Shown piece after piece: positions 1 through 6,438 of a DNA stretch of 9,761 bases. Location: the NCBI GenBank assembly GCA_041689205.1, contig JBDNGQ010000092.1, forward strand, positions 1 through 9,761. Reading direction: 5' to 3'. A program made the translations under genes and the position numbers. The notes under the pieces were generated by a model. The model did no database searches. It was not told where the DNA came from and worked only from the letters and a program-made list of their open reading frames with translations. The stretch is from JAVVEG01 sp041689205. GTDB lineage: Bacteria; Pseudomonadota; Gammaproteobacteria; Pseudomonadales; Pseudohongiellaceae. Numbering within the stretch: the first letter of the stretch is position 1; each line of letters begins with the position of its first letter.

Positions 1-1659
1 GTCCCAGATTCTTCTGGGAGGAGCGCCATTTACCGCCGCCAGGCCTGCCGACGCCATAGGATAAAACTGATTCGCTTCAACCCCGTTCTCGGTGAAGAAG
101 GACTCAATACCAGGCACCTGCGCCTCGGTCACATTCATTAGAAAGTGATTGGGGGTGTTTTCCGGTAATTGCGCCTGCCAGTCCGCAACCAGATCAGTGC
201 GCAGCAGCGCCAGTGTCAGCAGCGACATAATCGTCAATGAGAACACCATAATCTGCAGTACGCTCTGCTTGCGGCGACGACGGGTTGCAGACATGGCCAG
301 CTTCCACGCGCTGCCGGCATGCATGCCTACAGCCGTGGTGGAGCGCAGTACGGTCCAGGATAACAGTGACAGCACAAATCCGGTACCAGCTACTGCCAGA
401 ACCAGGAAACTGGTCAGCACCAGGTTCTGGCTGTACCAGAGTACCAGCATCACTGCACCACCAATACCGAACAAGTATGGCACTTTGGCGCTCAGGGACT
501 GATTATCCGTATCCTTACGCAACACCCGCAGCGGTGAGGTGTTTTTAAGCGCCAGCAGCGGGGGTAACGCGAAGGAGAGCAGACAGATAAAGGCTGTCAT
601 TGCACCGATTACATAGGGAGTAAAACTGGCCGCTGGCAGGGTGATCGGAATTACCGAACTGAGCGTCTGCAGAATGATCTGGTGAACGGCCCAGCCCAGG
701 AAGGAGCCGATGATAATCGCAATGGCTACCAGGAATAGCTGGATAAACATATAAATAGCAGCAATCTGTGTCGAGTTGCAGCCCAGGGTTTTGAGAATGG
801 CCGCGTAATCAAAATGGCGTTCACTGTAGCGCCTTGCCGTCAGCGCAATGGCGACACCGGCCAGCAGCACTGCAAACAGACTACCCAGCATCAAAAAGCT
901 TTCTGCCCGGCTCAGTGCATCGGCAATTTCCTGGCTTTCTTCGCGGACGTCGCGAATTCTGTAACGGCCATCGGCCTGCTCTTCCAACCATTCGGTATAG
1001 GTTTCCAGTTGGCGCTGCTCACCGGCAAACAGATAGCGATAGCTGACCCGGCTGCCCAGCTGAATCACATTGGTAGCGGGCACATCAGCCAGATTCAACA
1101 TCAGCCGCGGACCGGCGTTCTCCAACATACCACCCTGCTGACGGTCGGGCTCCTGAACGATGACGCGGCTTACCGTGAACTCTGCTTCGCCGACATAAAT
1201 GCTGTCACCGATACCAATATCAAGACTCGGGAGTACCCGTGACTCAACCCAGACTTCGCCCACCGCAGGGCCGCCTGCAATCGGCGCGCCTGCTGTGTAG
1301 GGCTGGTCTGCTACCACCAGATTCCCGCGCAAGGGATAGGCATCACTGACTGCCTTCGCAGAGACCAGCAGATTGCCATTATCGGAGAATGCCATGGAGG
1401 TAAAGGAAAGTATTTCTGCAGTGCGCAGGCCCAGGGATCTGGCTTGCTCAATCAGCTCCGGTTCGACTTCCTGTCGGGCACTCATCACCCGGTCGGCGGC
1501 CAGAATATTGGCTGATTCCAGCAGCAGCGCCTGCTGCAGTCGATCCGTAAACAGCGCAATGCCAGTGACTGAGGTGACGGCCATGATCAGCGCCAGCAAC
1601 AGCAGACGCAATTCCCCGCCGCGCCAGTCGCGCCACAGCAAACGCAAGGCCAGACGCAT
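1..1659 (-). CDS. ybbP: FtsX-family ABC transporter permease, YbbP type (3' end outside window)
   Basis: Membrane permease that would work with the ATPase encoded just upstream; the family (YbbP, LolE/MacB-like) is thought to export or remodel envelope lipids, substrate unproven. The frame is open for 553 codons from ATG at 1659 to base 1 with no stop, so the gene is cut by the window edge; E. coli YbbP is about 800 residues. The start has GGAG at 1667-1670, 7 nt upstream, and begins MRLALRLLWRDWRGGELRLL. Visible parts: N-terminal membrane segment about 16-38, a large periplasmic region about 40-250, then three membrane segments near 255-276, 299-327 and 343-369 carrying the FtsX-like stretch SERHFDYAAILKTLG after the first of them. 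Further hydrophobic segments lie near 394-440 and 467-485, followed by the start of a second periplasmic domain, fitting the duplicated FtsX layout of YbbP. It lies 37 nt after the ATPase stop, so it is probably the second gene of a ybbA-ybbP operon. Confidence 0.9.
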   Translation of the reverse strand, partial: MRLALRLLWRDWRGGELRLLLLALIMAVTSVTGIALFTDRLQQALLLESANILAADRVMSARQEVEPELIEQARSLGLRTAEILSFTSMAFSDNGNLLVSAKAVSDAYPLRGNLVVADQPYTAGAPIAGGPAVGEVWVESRVLPSLDIGIGDSIYVGEAEFTVSRVIVQEPDRQQGGMLENAGPRLMLNLADVPATNVIQLGSRVSYRYLFAGEQRQLETYTEWLEEQADGRYRIRDVREESQEIADALSRAESFLMLGSLFAVLLAGVAIALTARRYSERHFDYAAILKTLGCNSTQIAAIYMFIQLFLVAIAIIIGSFLGWAVHQIILQTLSSVIPITLPAASFTPYVIGAMTAFICLLSFALPPLLALKNTSPLRVLRKDTDNQSLSAKVPYLFGIGGAVMLVLWYSQNLVLTSFLVLAVAGTGFVLSLLSWTVLRSTTAVGMHAGSAWKLAMSATRRRRKQSVLQIMVFSLTIMSLLTLALLRTDLVADWQAQLPENTPNHFLMNVTEAQVPGIESFFTENGVEANQFYPMASAGLAAVNGAPPRRIWD

Positions 1660-1696
1660 TAAGGTACTCCAAAACACGGGCTGTGCATCGATTATT

Positions 1697-2398
1697 TTAG
1701 GCATGAGCAACTGCCTCGGCGAAGGCCGGGTTAACTTCATCGGCTACTTTTTCTCCAGCGATCAACCTGATGGTGCGGTGGCATTTATGCGCCAGTCGCT
1801 CGTCATGAGTGACCAGCACCAGAGTGGTGCCATATTCTTTATTCAGGGTAAACAGCAGATCAATGACTTTGGCGCCGGTGGCCGTATCCAGGTTGCCGGT
1901 AGGCTCATCGGCAAACAGGATGCGCGCTTCGGACGCGAAGGCACGGGCGATAGCGACGCGTTGCTGCTCGCCGCCGGACAGCTGATTGGGATAATGGTGA
2001 CCGCGCTCGTTGAGCCCCACCCGCTCCAGCAGCACACGGGCTTTCTGACGGGCATCCCGATCATTTTTCAGCTCAATGGGCAGCATCACATTTTCCAGCG
2101 CGGTCAGGCTGGGCAGCAACTGGAAAGATTGAAACACGAATCCGACAAATTGACCGCGCAGCTGTGCACGCTGTTCCTCATCAAGTTCGCTGAGGTTGTG
2201 GCCATGCAAAATCACCGCACCTGACGTTGCGCTGTCCAGACCGGCCATCAAACCCAGCAGTGTTGATTTTCCAGAACCGGAAGCGCCCACGATAGCGACT
2301 GTTTCAGCTTCGCTTATAGACAATGAAATATTATCAAGAATGGTCAATTCACCTTCACTGGTGACCACGCGTTTTGTCAGATTTTCCGTACTTATCAT
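1697..2398 (-). CDS. ybbA: ABC transporter ATP-binding protein, YbbA/LolD type
   Basis: Cytoplasmic ATPase that powers the adjacent FtsX-type permease. It has 233 residues, the usual length for the LolD/MacB/YbbA group. All nucleotide-binding motifs are intact: Walker A GASGSGKST (38-46), Q-loop Q90 in FVFQSFQLLP, signature LSGGEQQRVAIARA (140-153), Walker B ILFADEP (160-166), D-loop GNLD (168-171) and the switch histidine H198 in LVTHD. The start ATG at 2398 has an AGGA about 10 nt upstream on the minus strand. Divergent tesA on the plus side reproduces the E. coli tesA/ybbA/ybbP arrangement, which is the main reason for choosing ybbA over lolD. A terminator-like hairpin on the same strand lies 118 nt upstream of the start, so either the promoter is downstream of it or the leader is attenuated. 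Confidence 0.95.
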   Translation of the reverse strand: MISTENLTKRVVTSEGELTILDNISLSISEAETVAIVGASGSGKSTLLGLMAGLDSATSGAVILHGHNLSELDEEQRAQLRGQFVGFVFQSFQLLPSLTALENVMLPIELKNDRDARQKARVLLERVGLNERGHHYPNQLSGGEQQRVAIARAFASEARILFADEPTGNLDTATGAKVIDLLFTLNKEYGTTLVLVTHDERLAHKCHRTIRLIAGEKVADEVNPAFAEAVAHA

Positions 2399-2454
2399 CA
2401 GCTCAAATCCTACGCCAGGGAAGTTACTGCCGGGGTGGCAATTCCTCTTACATG

Positions 2455-2483
2455 TTGAACAATCAGCCTGCAGGCATTACATT
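2455..2483 (+). promoter_or_regulatory. Candidate promoter for tesA
   Basis: TTGAAC (2455-2460) and TACATT (2478-2483) are separated by 17 bp, each matching four of six consensus bases for a sigma-70 promoter. It would give tesA a leader of roughly 120 nt containing the hairpin and palindrome described below. Moderate to weak support, by eye only. Confidence 0.3.
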
Positions 2484-2501
2484 GGTGCCTGTTGGTGCCT
2501 G
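2482..2501. repeat. Perfect 10-bp tandem duplication
   Basis: TTGGTGCCTG occurs twice back to back (2482-2491 and 2492-2501), with no mismatch. It starts at the last bases of the candidate tesA -10 box, so it covers the expected transcription start. Could be a regulator half-site pair or a recent slippage duplication. Confidence 0.9.
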
Positions 2502-2515
2502 ATTATCTTGTACAC

Positions 2516-2550
2516 AAAAAATCCCTGCGCACCGGTCTACTGCAGGGATT
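2516..2550 (-). terminator. Rho-independent terminator-like hairpin, minus strand, upstream of ybbA
   Basis: AATCCCTGC (2520-2528) and GCAGGGATT (2542-2550) form a perfect 9-bp stem with a 13-nt loop. Read on the minus strand, the stem's last two U and four further bases give an uninterrupted run of six U (2521-2516). No minus-strand gene lies upstream, because tesA is on the plus strand. It would therefore stop RNA antisense to tesA or act as an attenuator in a long ybbA leader. On the plus strand it lacks a U tract. Confidence 0.5.
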
Positions 2551-2557
2551 CGCTCTT

Positions 2558-2583
2558 GAAGCCATGGCTTCCGGACCGGCTTC
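2558..2583 (+). other. 14-bp perfect palindrome with a third arm before tesA
   Basis: GAAGCCATGGCTTC (2558-2571) is a perfect palindrome, and a second GGCTTC follows at 2578-2583 and runs into TTTCCTC. The left arm GAAGCC could pair with either GGCTTC copy. In DNA it could be an operator; in tesA leader RNA it could form a weak terminator-like hairpin. Function is unknown. Confidence 0.5.
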
Positions 2584-2613
2584 TTTCCTCGTAAATTGGC
2601 ATTGTATCGGCTT

Positions 2614-3447
2614 ATGAACCATAAATCTCACATCAGGTCCCTGTCTACCGCGCTATATGTCGCGCTGATCTCATTGTCACTTTTATTCGGTTGCAGCCCC
2701 GCCTCATCTGCTGGCGGCGCAACCGCAGACAGCACTCAAATCGCTGTCGATCCGATCCGCGACAATCACAGTGCTGCCAGCAAAAGATCTTCCGAATTCG
2801 ACGAAAGTGCTCTGATCCACAGTACTTACGACGAAAATCCTGTGATAGATCAGCAAACGCGCCAAAACAATTCAACGCCAGGCGCATCGACAGAAAAAAG
2901 CATCCTCATCTTTGGCGACAGTCTAAGCGCCGCGTACCGCATGGATGAAAACCAGGGTTGGGTCGCACTTTTATCCAATCGCATTGAACATAAACAGCTG
3001 CCCTACGAAGTGATCAATGCCAGCGTCAGTGGCGAGACCACAACCGGCGGCCTGGCCCGTCTGCCTGCAGTGCTGGCGGCGAATGCGCCGGAGATCGTGC
3101 TATTGGAGCTGGGTGGTAATGATGGTTTGCGCGGCATGCCGGTAAGCAGCATCCGTGACAATCTGCTGCAGATGATTGAATTGATCGAAGCCAGCGGCGC
3201 CACCGCGGTGCTGGCTGGCATTCAGATTCCCCCTAACTACGGTCCGCGTTATACCGAGCCCTTCACGCGCTTGTTCGAAGAGATTGCTGCAGAGCGAGAA
3301 CTGGTATTTATTCCTTTCCTGATTGATGGAATACCGCAGGATCCGGAGCTGATGCAGGACGATGGCATTCACCCGCGAGCTGAAGCGCAGACGCTGGTGC
3401 TGAATAATGTCTGGCCCTTCCTTGAGGATCTGCTTCAACAGCGCTAA
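2614..3447 (+). CDS. tesA: SGNH/GDSL esterase, TesA type (acyl-CoA thioesterase I / lysophospholipase L1), probable lipoprotein
   Basis: Hydrolyses thioesters and esters of fatty acids (acyl-CoA, lysophospholipid, small esters in the family). From ATG 2614 it has 277 residues; a TTG at 2596 would add six. The SGNH blocks are complete: GDSLSAAYRM with nucleophile S103, G140 in ASVSGETTTGG, N169 in LGGND, and D250/H253 in DDGIHP. Unlike E. coli TesA, whose signal peptide is followed almost directly by the catalytic domain, this protein starts with a basic, hydrophobic leader (about 1-26) ending LSLLFGC. C27 is a likely lipidated cysteine and S at +2 would direct it to the outer membrane. A polar S/T/N/D-rich linker of about 68 residues (28-95) then leads to the enzyme. 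No strong ribosome binding site precedes either start. It is divergent from ybbA, as in E. coli. The enzyme call is firm; the lipoprotein call is an inference because F at -2 of the lipobox is not ideal. Confidence 0.93.
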   Translation: MNHKSHIRSLSTALYVALISLSLLFGCSPASSAGGATADSTQIAVDPIRDNHSAASKRSSEFDESALIHSTYDENPVIDQQTRQNNSTPGASTEKSILIFGDSLSAAYRMDENQGWVALLSNRIEHKQLPYEVINASVSGETTTGGLARLPAVLAANAPEIVLLELGGNDGLRGMPVSSIRDNLLQMIELIEASGATAVLAGIQIPPNYGPRYTEPFTRLFEEIAAERELVFIPFLIDGIPQDPELMQDDGIHPRAEAQTLVLNNVWPFLEDLLQQR

Positions 3448-3501
3448 GGGCTTAAGAGATAGGGCTTAAGAAATAGTGGGTTAAGAGATCGGGTTTTAAG
3501 C
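3448..3501. repeat. Degenerate short tandem repeat between convergent tesA and MFS genes
   Basis: Four imperfect units begin right after the tesA stop: GGGCTTAAGAGATA, GGGCTTAAGAAATAGT, GGGTTAAGAGATC and GGGTTTTAAGC. The common core is GGG(C)TTAAGA. The units fill almost the whole 64-bp gap between the two convergent stop codons. No conventional terminator stem is visible here. Confidence 0.75.
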
Positions 3502-3511
3502 AGCAGGTCTG

Positions 3512-4816
3512 TCAGGCAGCCGCCACTGCCGTCTTCCGCCGGTCCGACATGGACAGCAACATACCGGCAGAAGCCAGATTACACAGCGCCATCAACAGAA
3601 ACGCATTATCGTAGTTGCCAAACTCGTCATAGTGCCAGGCCGCCAGCACAGGTCCCGCAGCGGACATCGCAAAGGTGAAAGGCAGTGCGGTACTGCGCAC
3701 TGCGCCCAGATAACGTCGACCGAAAAAAGAAGCCCAGATAACTTCCTGCAAGGGAATCAGGCCACCCCAGCCCAGCCCCATCAGCAGGAATCCCGCATAC
3801 GCCAGCATATTCAGCTGCGCCCGCACACTGAACACAATGACAATAACCGCGACGCCGGTTATCGCTGCGCCAATAGCGGCCAGAATCCTGGAGTTGTAGC
3901 GGTCAATAAAGACGCCCCATACCGGCTTGCTCAAAAACGCTGGAATCGATGCCAGGGAAATCATCGAAGCCGCTACCAGACGCGGATAACCGGCATCGGT
4001 CATGAACGGAATGGTCTGCAGCAGCATGACCGTAATAGAAATCTGAAACAGCCCGAATGCCAGCACCAGGGAATAGAACCGGCCGGTGCGCATGGCCTGA
4101 GCGCGGGTCATCGAATTGATGTAATCCAGGCGCGCCGCTGCACCTTCATCGGAATTCACCTGATCTGCAGTTTTGCCATCCGGAAACAAGGCGTAATCTT
4201 CCGGACTGCGTCTTACCACCAGTGCTGCTGGAAAGATCAGCACTGCTGCGCCTACGCCCAGTACATGCCAGGCGCTGCGCCAGCCCAGCGTGTCGACCAG
4301 CCAGGTTGAAACCGGCGGTAGCAGAATACCGGCCAGTGATACCCCCATAGCGGCCAACGCCACCGCACGCCCTCTGCGCTCTACAAACCATTTGCCCAGC
4401 GTTACATTAACCACCAGATTCCCGATCATACCGGCACCCATGGTCAGGATTACGCCATTGACCAGCACCCACTGACTCAAGGTTTGCACGCTGCCCAGCA
4501 TGAATACGGACACCGAAAGGATGACCATGCCAACAAGAATGAAGGGGCGTCCGCCATAACGATCAATAGAGGAGCCAATGGCGAAACCGGTAAATGCAGC
4601 AACCATCTGACCAATTGAGCGCGCCGACGTGAACTCAGCACGGGTCCAGCCAAATTCATCGCTCATGGGAATCATGAAAGCGCCCACCACATAGTTCTGC
4701 ATGCCGATGGCGACGAATTGCGTGACGAAGGCCGCCAGCACAATCCAGTAACCATAGAAAACCGGGCTTCGGTGAGTGTTCTCAGGAGAATTTCTATGCG
4801 GGTTTATAAGCGACAA
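3512..4816 (-). CDS. Major facilitator superfamily transporter
   Basis: Inner-membrane secondary transporter of 434 residues with a pattern of about 12 hydrophobic segments, first at about 22-45. The loop 2-3 signature GSSIDRYGGRP (81-91) is present, and a second-half copy, KPVWGVFIDRYNSR (297-310), follows a polar central loop at about 202-245. The overall look (FYGYWIVLAAF at the N-terminus, FGWTRAEFTSA) resembles the monocarboxylate/oxalate-formate (MCT/OFA-like) branch of MFS_1; the substrate cannot be read from sequence. The start is TTG at 4816: the first in-frame ATG is only at codon 39, inside the first membrane segments, and an AAAGG lies at 4825-4829, 8 nt upstream of the TTG. It converges on tesA and lies 105 nt downstream of the secreted-protein gene, with a hairpin between, so it may be a separate transcript. 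Confidence 0.93.
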   Translation of the reverse strand: MSLINPHRNSPENTHRSPVFYGYWIVLAAFVTQFVAIGMQNYVVGAFMIPMSDEFGWTRAEFTSARSIGQMVAAFTGFAIGSSIDRYGGRPFILVGMVILSVSVFMLGSVQTLSQWVLVNGVILTMGAGMIGNLVVNVTLGKWFVERRGRAVALAAMGVSLAGILLPPVSTWLVDTLGWRSAWHVLGVGAAVLIFPAALVVRRSPEDYALFPDGKTADQVNSDEGAAARLDYINSMTRAQAMRTGRFYSLVLAFGLFQISITVMLLQTIPFMTDAGYPRLVAASMISLASIPAFLSKPVWGVFIDRYNSRILAAIGAAITGVAVIVIVFSVRAQLNMLAYAGFLLMGLGWGGLIPLQEVIWASFFGRRYLGAVRSTALPFTFAMSAAGPVLAAWHYDEFGNYDNAFLLMALCNLASAGMLLSMSDRRKTAVAAA

Positions 4817-4866
4817 AACACGGACCTTTCGGGCTTCCCAGGTGACGGCATTCTACTCCAGGAAAC

Positions 4867-4895
4867 GGGTCAGGGCTATGTTACAGCTCTGACCC
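4867..4895. other. Inverted repeat (hairpin) upstream of the MFS gene
   Basis: GGGTCAG (4867-4873) pairs with CTGACCC (4889-4895). After one G-T position, GCT (4875-4877) pairs with AGC (4885-4887), leaving a 7-nt loop ATGTTAC. It lies between the secreted-protein stop (4922) and the MFS start (4816). There is no U tract on either side, so it could be an operator, an mRNA 3'-end stabiliser or a leader structure. Confidence 0.45.
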
Positions 4896-4921
4896 TTGCA
4901 GTCTTGTTCAAGCCAGTGCAA

Positions 4922-5521
4922 TCACCACCGATAGCTTGTTATCGGTGCTCTGAACTGCTCTCGTCGATCCGGCTGCCATTCACGGCGTCCAGGGGGCGGT
5001 GCGTAAGCACGATGATCATTGTGCGTGTGCTGAATGCTTTGTGCATACAGATAAGAATTACTAAGCGACTCGAAGGCTCTGTTCAGTTCACGGTAACTTC
5101 TGCTCAGCCTGGAACCATGACCGTGGTTATAGTCGAGGCTGGCATAATAGCTGCGCTCGAAACGATAATAATATTTAACCAGCTCTTCGTAGCGATCCTG
5201 CACTTTCGAGCTGCGGGGGTCTGCAGAAATTGCGCTGATATGAAACCTGTAGGCTTCGCGACTGAACTTTCTGGCATAGTCATGCAGGGTACTTTTTTCA
5301 CCATAACGTTTCATCTCCGCGGCAAATTCTACACTGGCAGTATGCAGGCGGGCCGAGTCTCTGGTGTAGTCGCTGCGGGTGTCTCTGGCACCACGCCGGT
5401 CAAAGTCAGGGGACAGCGCATTTGCATGATTTCCGGCATGCACTCTGGAGGGATTTCTGTCCGCAGCAAATGCACTGACAGAGATCACACTGGCTATAAA
5501 CATCACTGTTAATATTTTCAT
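4922..5521 (-). CDS. Secreted hypothetical protein, Tyr/His/Arg-rich, no Cys
   Basis: I do not recognise the family. The 199-residue product starts at ATG 5521, with GGAG at 5530-5533, 8 nt upstream. An in-frame start 51 nt further upstream would put charged residues ahead of the signal peptide, so it is rejected. Residues 1-19 form a typical Sec signal peptide with a likely cut AFA|AD after 19, so the mature protein should be periplasmic or exported. The mature part has an Arg/Asp/His-rich N-terminal stretch (20-55), then amphipathic, probably helical segments (about 56-100, 105-130, 137-162). A tyrosine-dense patch covers 111-131 (seven Tyr), followed by NHGHGS. The tail (165-199) is rich in Pro, Arg and His. 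There are no cysteines and no membrane segment after the signal. The C-terminus ends SYRW. A divergent, longer frame on the opposite strand lacks these signals. The neighbours (MFS transporter, pdxJ operon) suggest no function. Confidence 0.78.
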   Translation of the reverse strand: MKILTVMFIASVISVSAFAADRNPSRVHAGNHANALSPDFDRRGARDTRSDYTRDSARLHTASVEFAAEMKRYGEKSTLHDYARKFSREAYRFHISAISADPRSSKVQDRYEELVKYYYRFERSYYASLDYNHGHGSRLSRSYRELNRAFESLSNSYLYAQSIQHTHNDHRAYAPPPGRREWQPDRREQFRAPITSYRW

Positions 5522-5678
5522 ATTCCTCACTCCTTTTTTGCCTGACCTCACATGGTGAAGCCGGCTTTGCAAGCTTCATTCAGGATGAAAATCATCATCC
5601 AACGCTTGTGAGTATAGAGAGCGGAAATGAACTGCACCTGAACAGGCTGGCAGCATTAATCAGAGGATAAATCCGGGT
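5522..5678 (-). promoter_or_regulatory. Intergenic region with possible -10 box for the secreted-protein gene
   Basis: On the minus strand TATACT (5616-5611) matches five of six -10 bases, but no good -35 lies 16-18 bp upstream. Nearer the gene, two small inverted repeats appear: GGATGA/TCATCC around 5583-5600 and TGAAGC/GCTTCA around 5557-5580. No clear terminator for the pdxJ operon is visible. Confidence 0.25.
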
Positions 5679-6434
5679 TCAACCGCCGGTAATCTGCAGG
5701 TATTTTTTGATCACTTTTTCCATACCCTGCTCAAGCGACTCCACGATCAGCGCATGCCCAATCGATACTTCCAGAATTCCGGGAATCTGTAGAAAGTGCG
5801 GAAGATTATCAAGATTCAGATCATGCCCGGCATTTACACCAACCCCCAGTTGCGCAGCACGCAGCGCCGTAGCCCGGTACTTCTCCAGCACTGCAGACTC
5901 GTTTGCGGTAGCGAACGCCCGCGCATAATCCTCAGTGTACAACTCGATACGGTCTGCGCCTGCGTCTCTGGCCGCAGCAACTGCATCCGGCACTGGATCA
6001 AGAAACAGACTGCTGCGGATGCCCTGTGCGCGCAGCCGTGCCGTAACCGTTTTCAGCAAGACAAGATTCGCTGGCACATCCCAGCCATGGTCTGAAGTCA
6101 ATTGATCAGGTGCATCCGGCACCAGCGTGCATTGTGCTGGCTGCACCTCGCTGACCAGCGCCAGGAAATCCTCAGAAGGATAGCCTTCCATATTGAATTC
6201 AACATCGCCATAGTTACCCACATTGCCGCGCAGCAGCTCAGTAATATTACGCACGTCCTGGCGGGTGACATGACGCTCATCCTGGCGTGGATGAACCGTA
6301 ATACCTTTGACCCCCAGCGCAATTATTTTTCTGACAAAATAAAGCAGATCAGGATAGTTACTGCCGCGGGAATTGCGCAGCAAAGCCAGCTTGTTGACAT
6401 TGACGCTTAATGTAGTGGTAGTTTTTGCGTTCAT
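5679..6434 (-). CDS. pdxJ: Pyridoxine 5'-phosphate synthase (PdxJ), divergent subfamily
   Basis: Cytoplasmic enzyme that condenses 1-deoxyxylulose 5-phosphate with 3-amino-2-oxopropyl phosphate to pyridoxine 5'-phosphate, the last ring-closing step of DXP-dependent vitamin B6 synthesis. It has 251 residues, normal for the family. Residues matching known catalytic positions are visible: H48 in GITVHPRQDERH, E83 in FNMEG, E164 in RIELYTEDYA and H204 in VNAGHDLNLDNLP. The N-terminal signature reads LSVNVNKLALLRNSRG, whereas the E. coli type reads GVNIDHIATLRNARG, so the D-H pair is N14-K15 here. With HPRQDERH, EFNMEG and TSDHGWD this matches, from memory, the type common in Bacteroidetes rather than the E. 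coli type. The start ATG at 6434 has a weak GGAA 7 nt upstream and lies 4 nt after the ybfF stop, so translation is probably coupled. It is the last gene of the bcp-ybfF-pdxJ operon. Confidence 0.93.
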   Translation of the reverse strand: MNAKTTTTLSVNVNKLALLRNSRGSNYPDLLYFVRKIIALGVKGITVHPRQDERHVTRQDVRNITELLRGNVGNYGDVEFNMEGYPSEDFLALVSEVQPAQCTLVPDAPDQLTSDHGWDVPANLVLLKTVTARLRAQGIRSSLFLDPVPDAVAAARDAGADRIELYTEDYARAFATANESAVLEKYRATALRAAQLGVGVNAGHDLNLDNLPHFLQIPGILEVSIGHALIVESLEQGMEKVIKKYLQITGG

Positions 6435-6438
6435 GAAT

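Noticed and set aside
814..1242. 142-codon plus-strand frame within the permease region
   Set aside because: The minus strand is open without a stop from 1659 to the window edge and reads as an FtsX permease.
1373..2224. 283-codon plus-strand frame antisense to ybbP and ybbA
   Set aside because: It lies opposite an ABC ATPase with every motif intact. The translation has no recognisable domain, so it is a shadow frame.
2520..2550. The 9-bp hairpin as a plus-strand terminator
   Set aside because: On the plus strand the stem is followed by CGCTC, with no U tract. Only the minus strand fits a terminator.
3448..3501. The GGGCTTAAGA repeats as a CRISPR array
   Set aside because: Units are only 11-16 nt, imperfect and without spacers of constant length, and no cas genes are present.
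3632..4309. 225-codon plus-strand frame within the MFS gene
   Set aside because: Its product is Gln/Arg/His-rich low-quality sequence, as expected from the complement of a membrane protein gene.
4718..5512. 264-codon open frame on the plus strand over the secreted-protein gene and the MFS start region
   Set aside because: It has no ribosome binding site, starts inside the MFS gene on the other strand and its product looks like no known protein. The minus-strand frame has a proper signal peptide and ribosome binding site.
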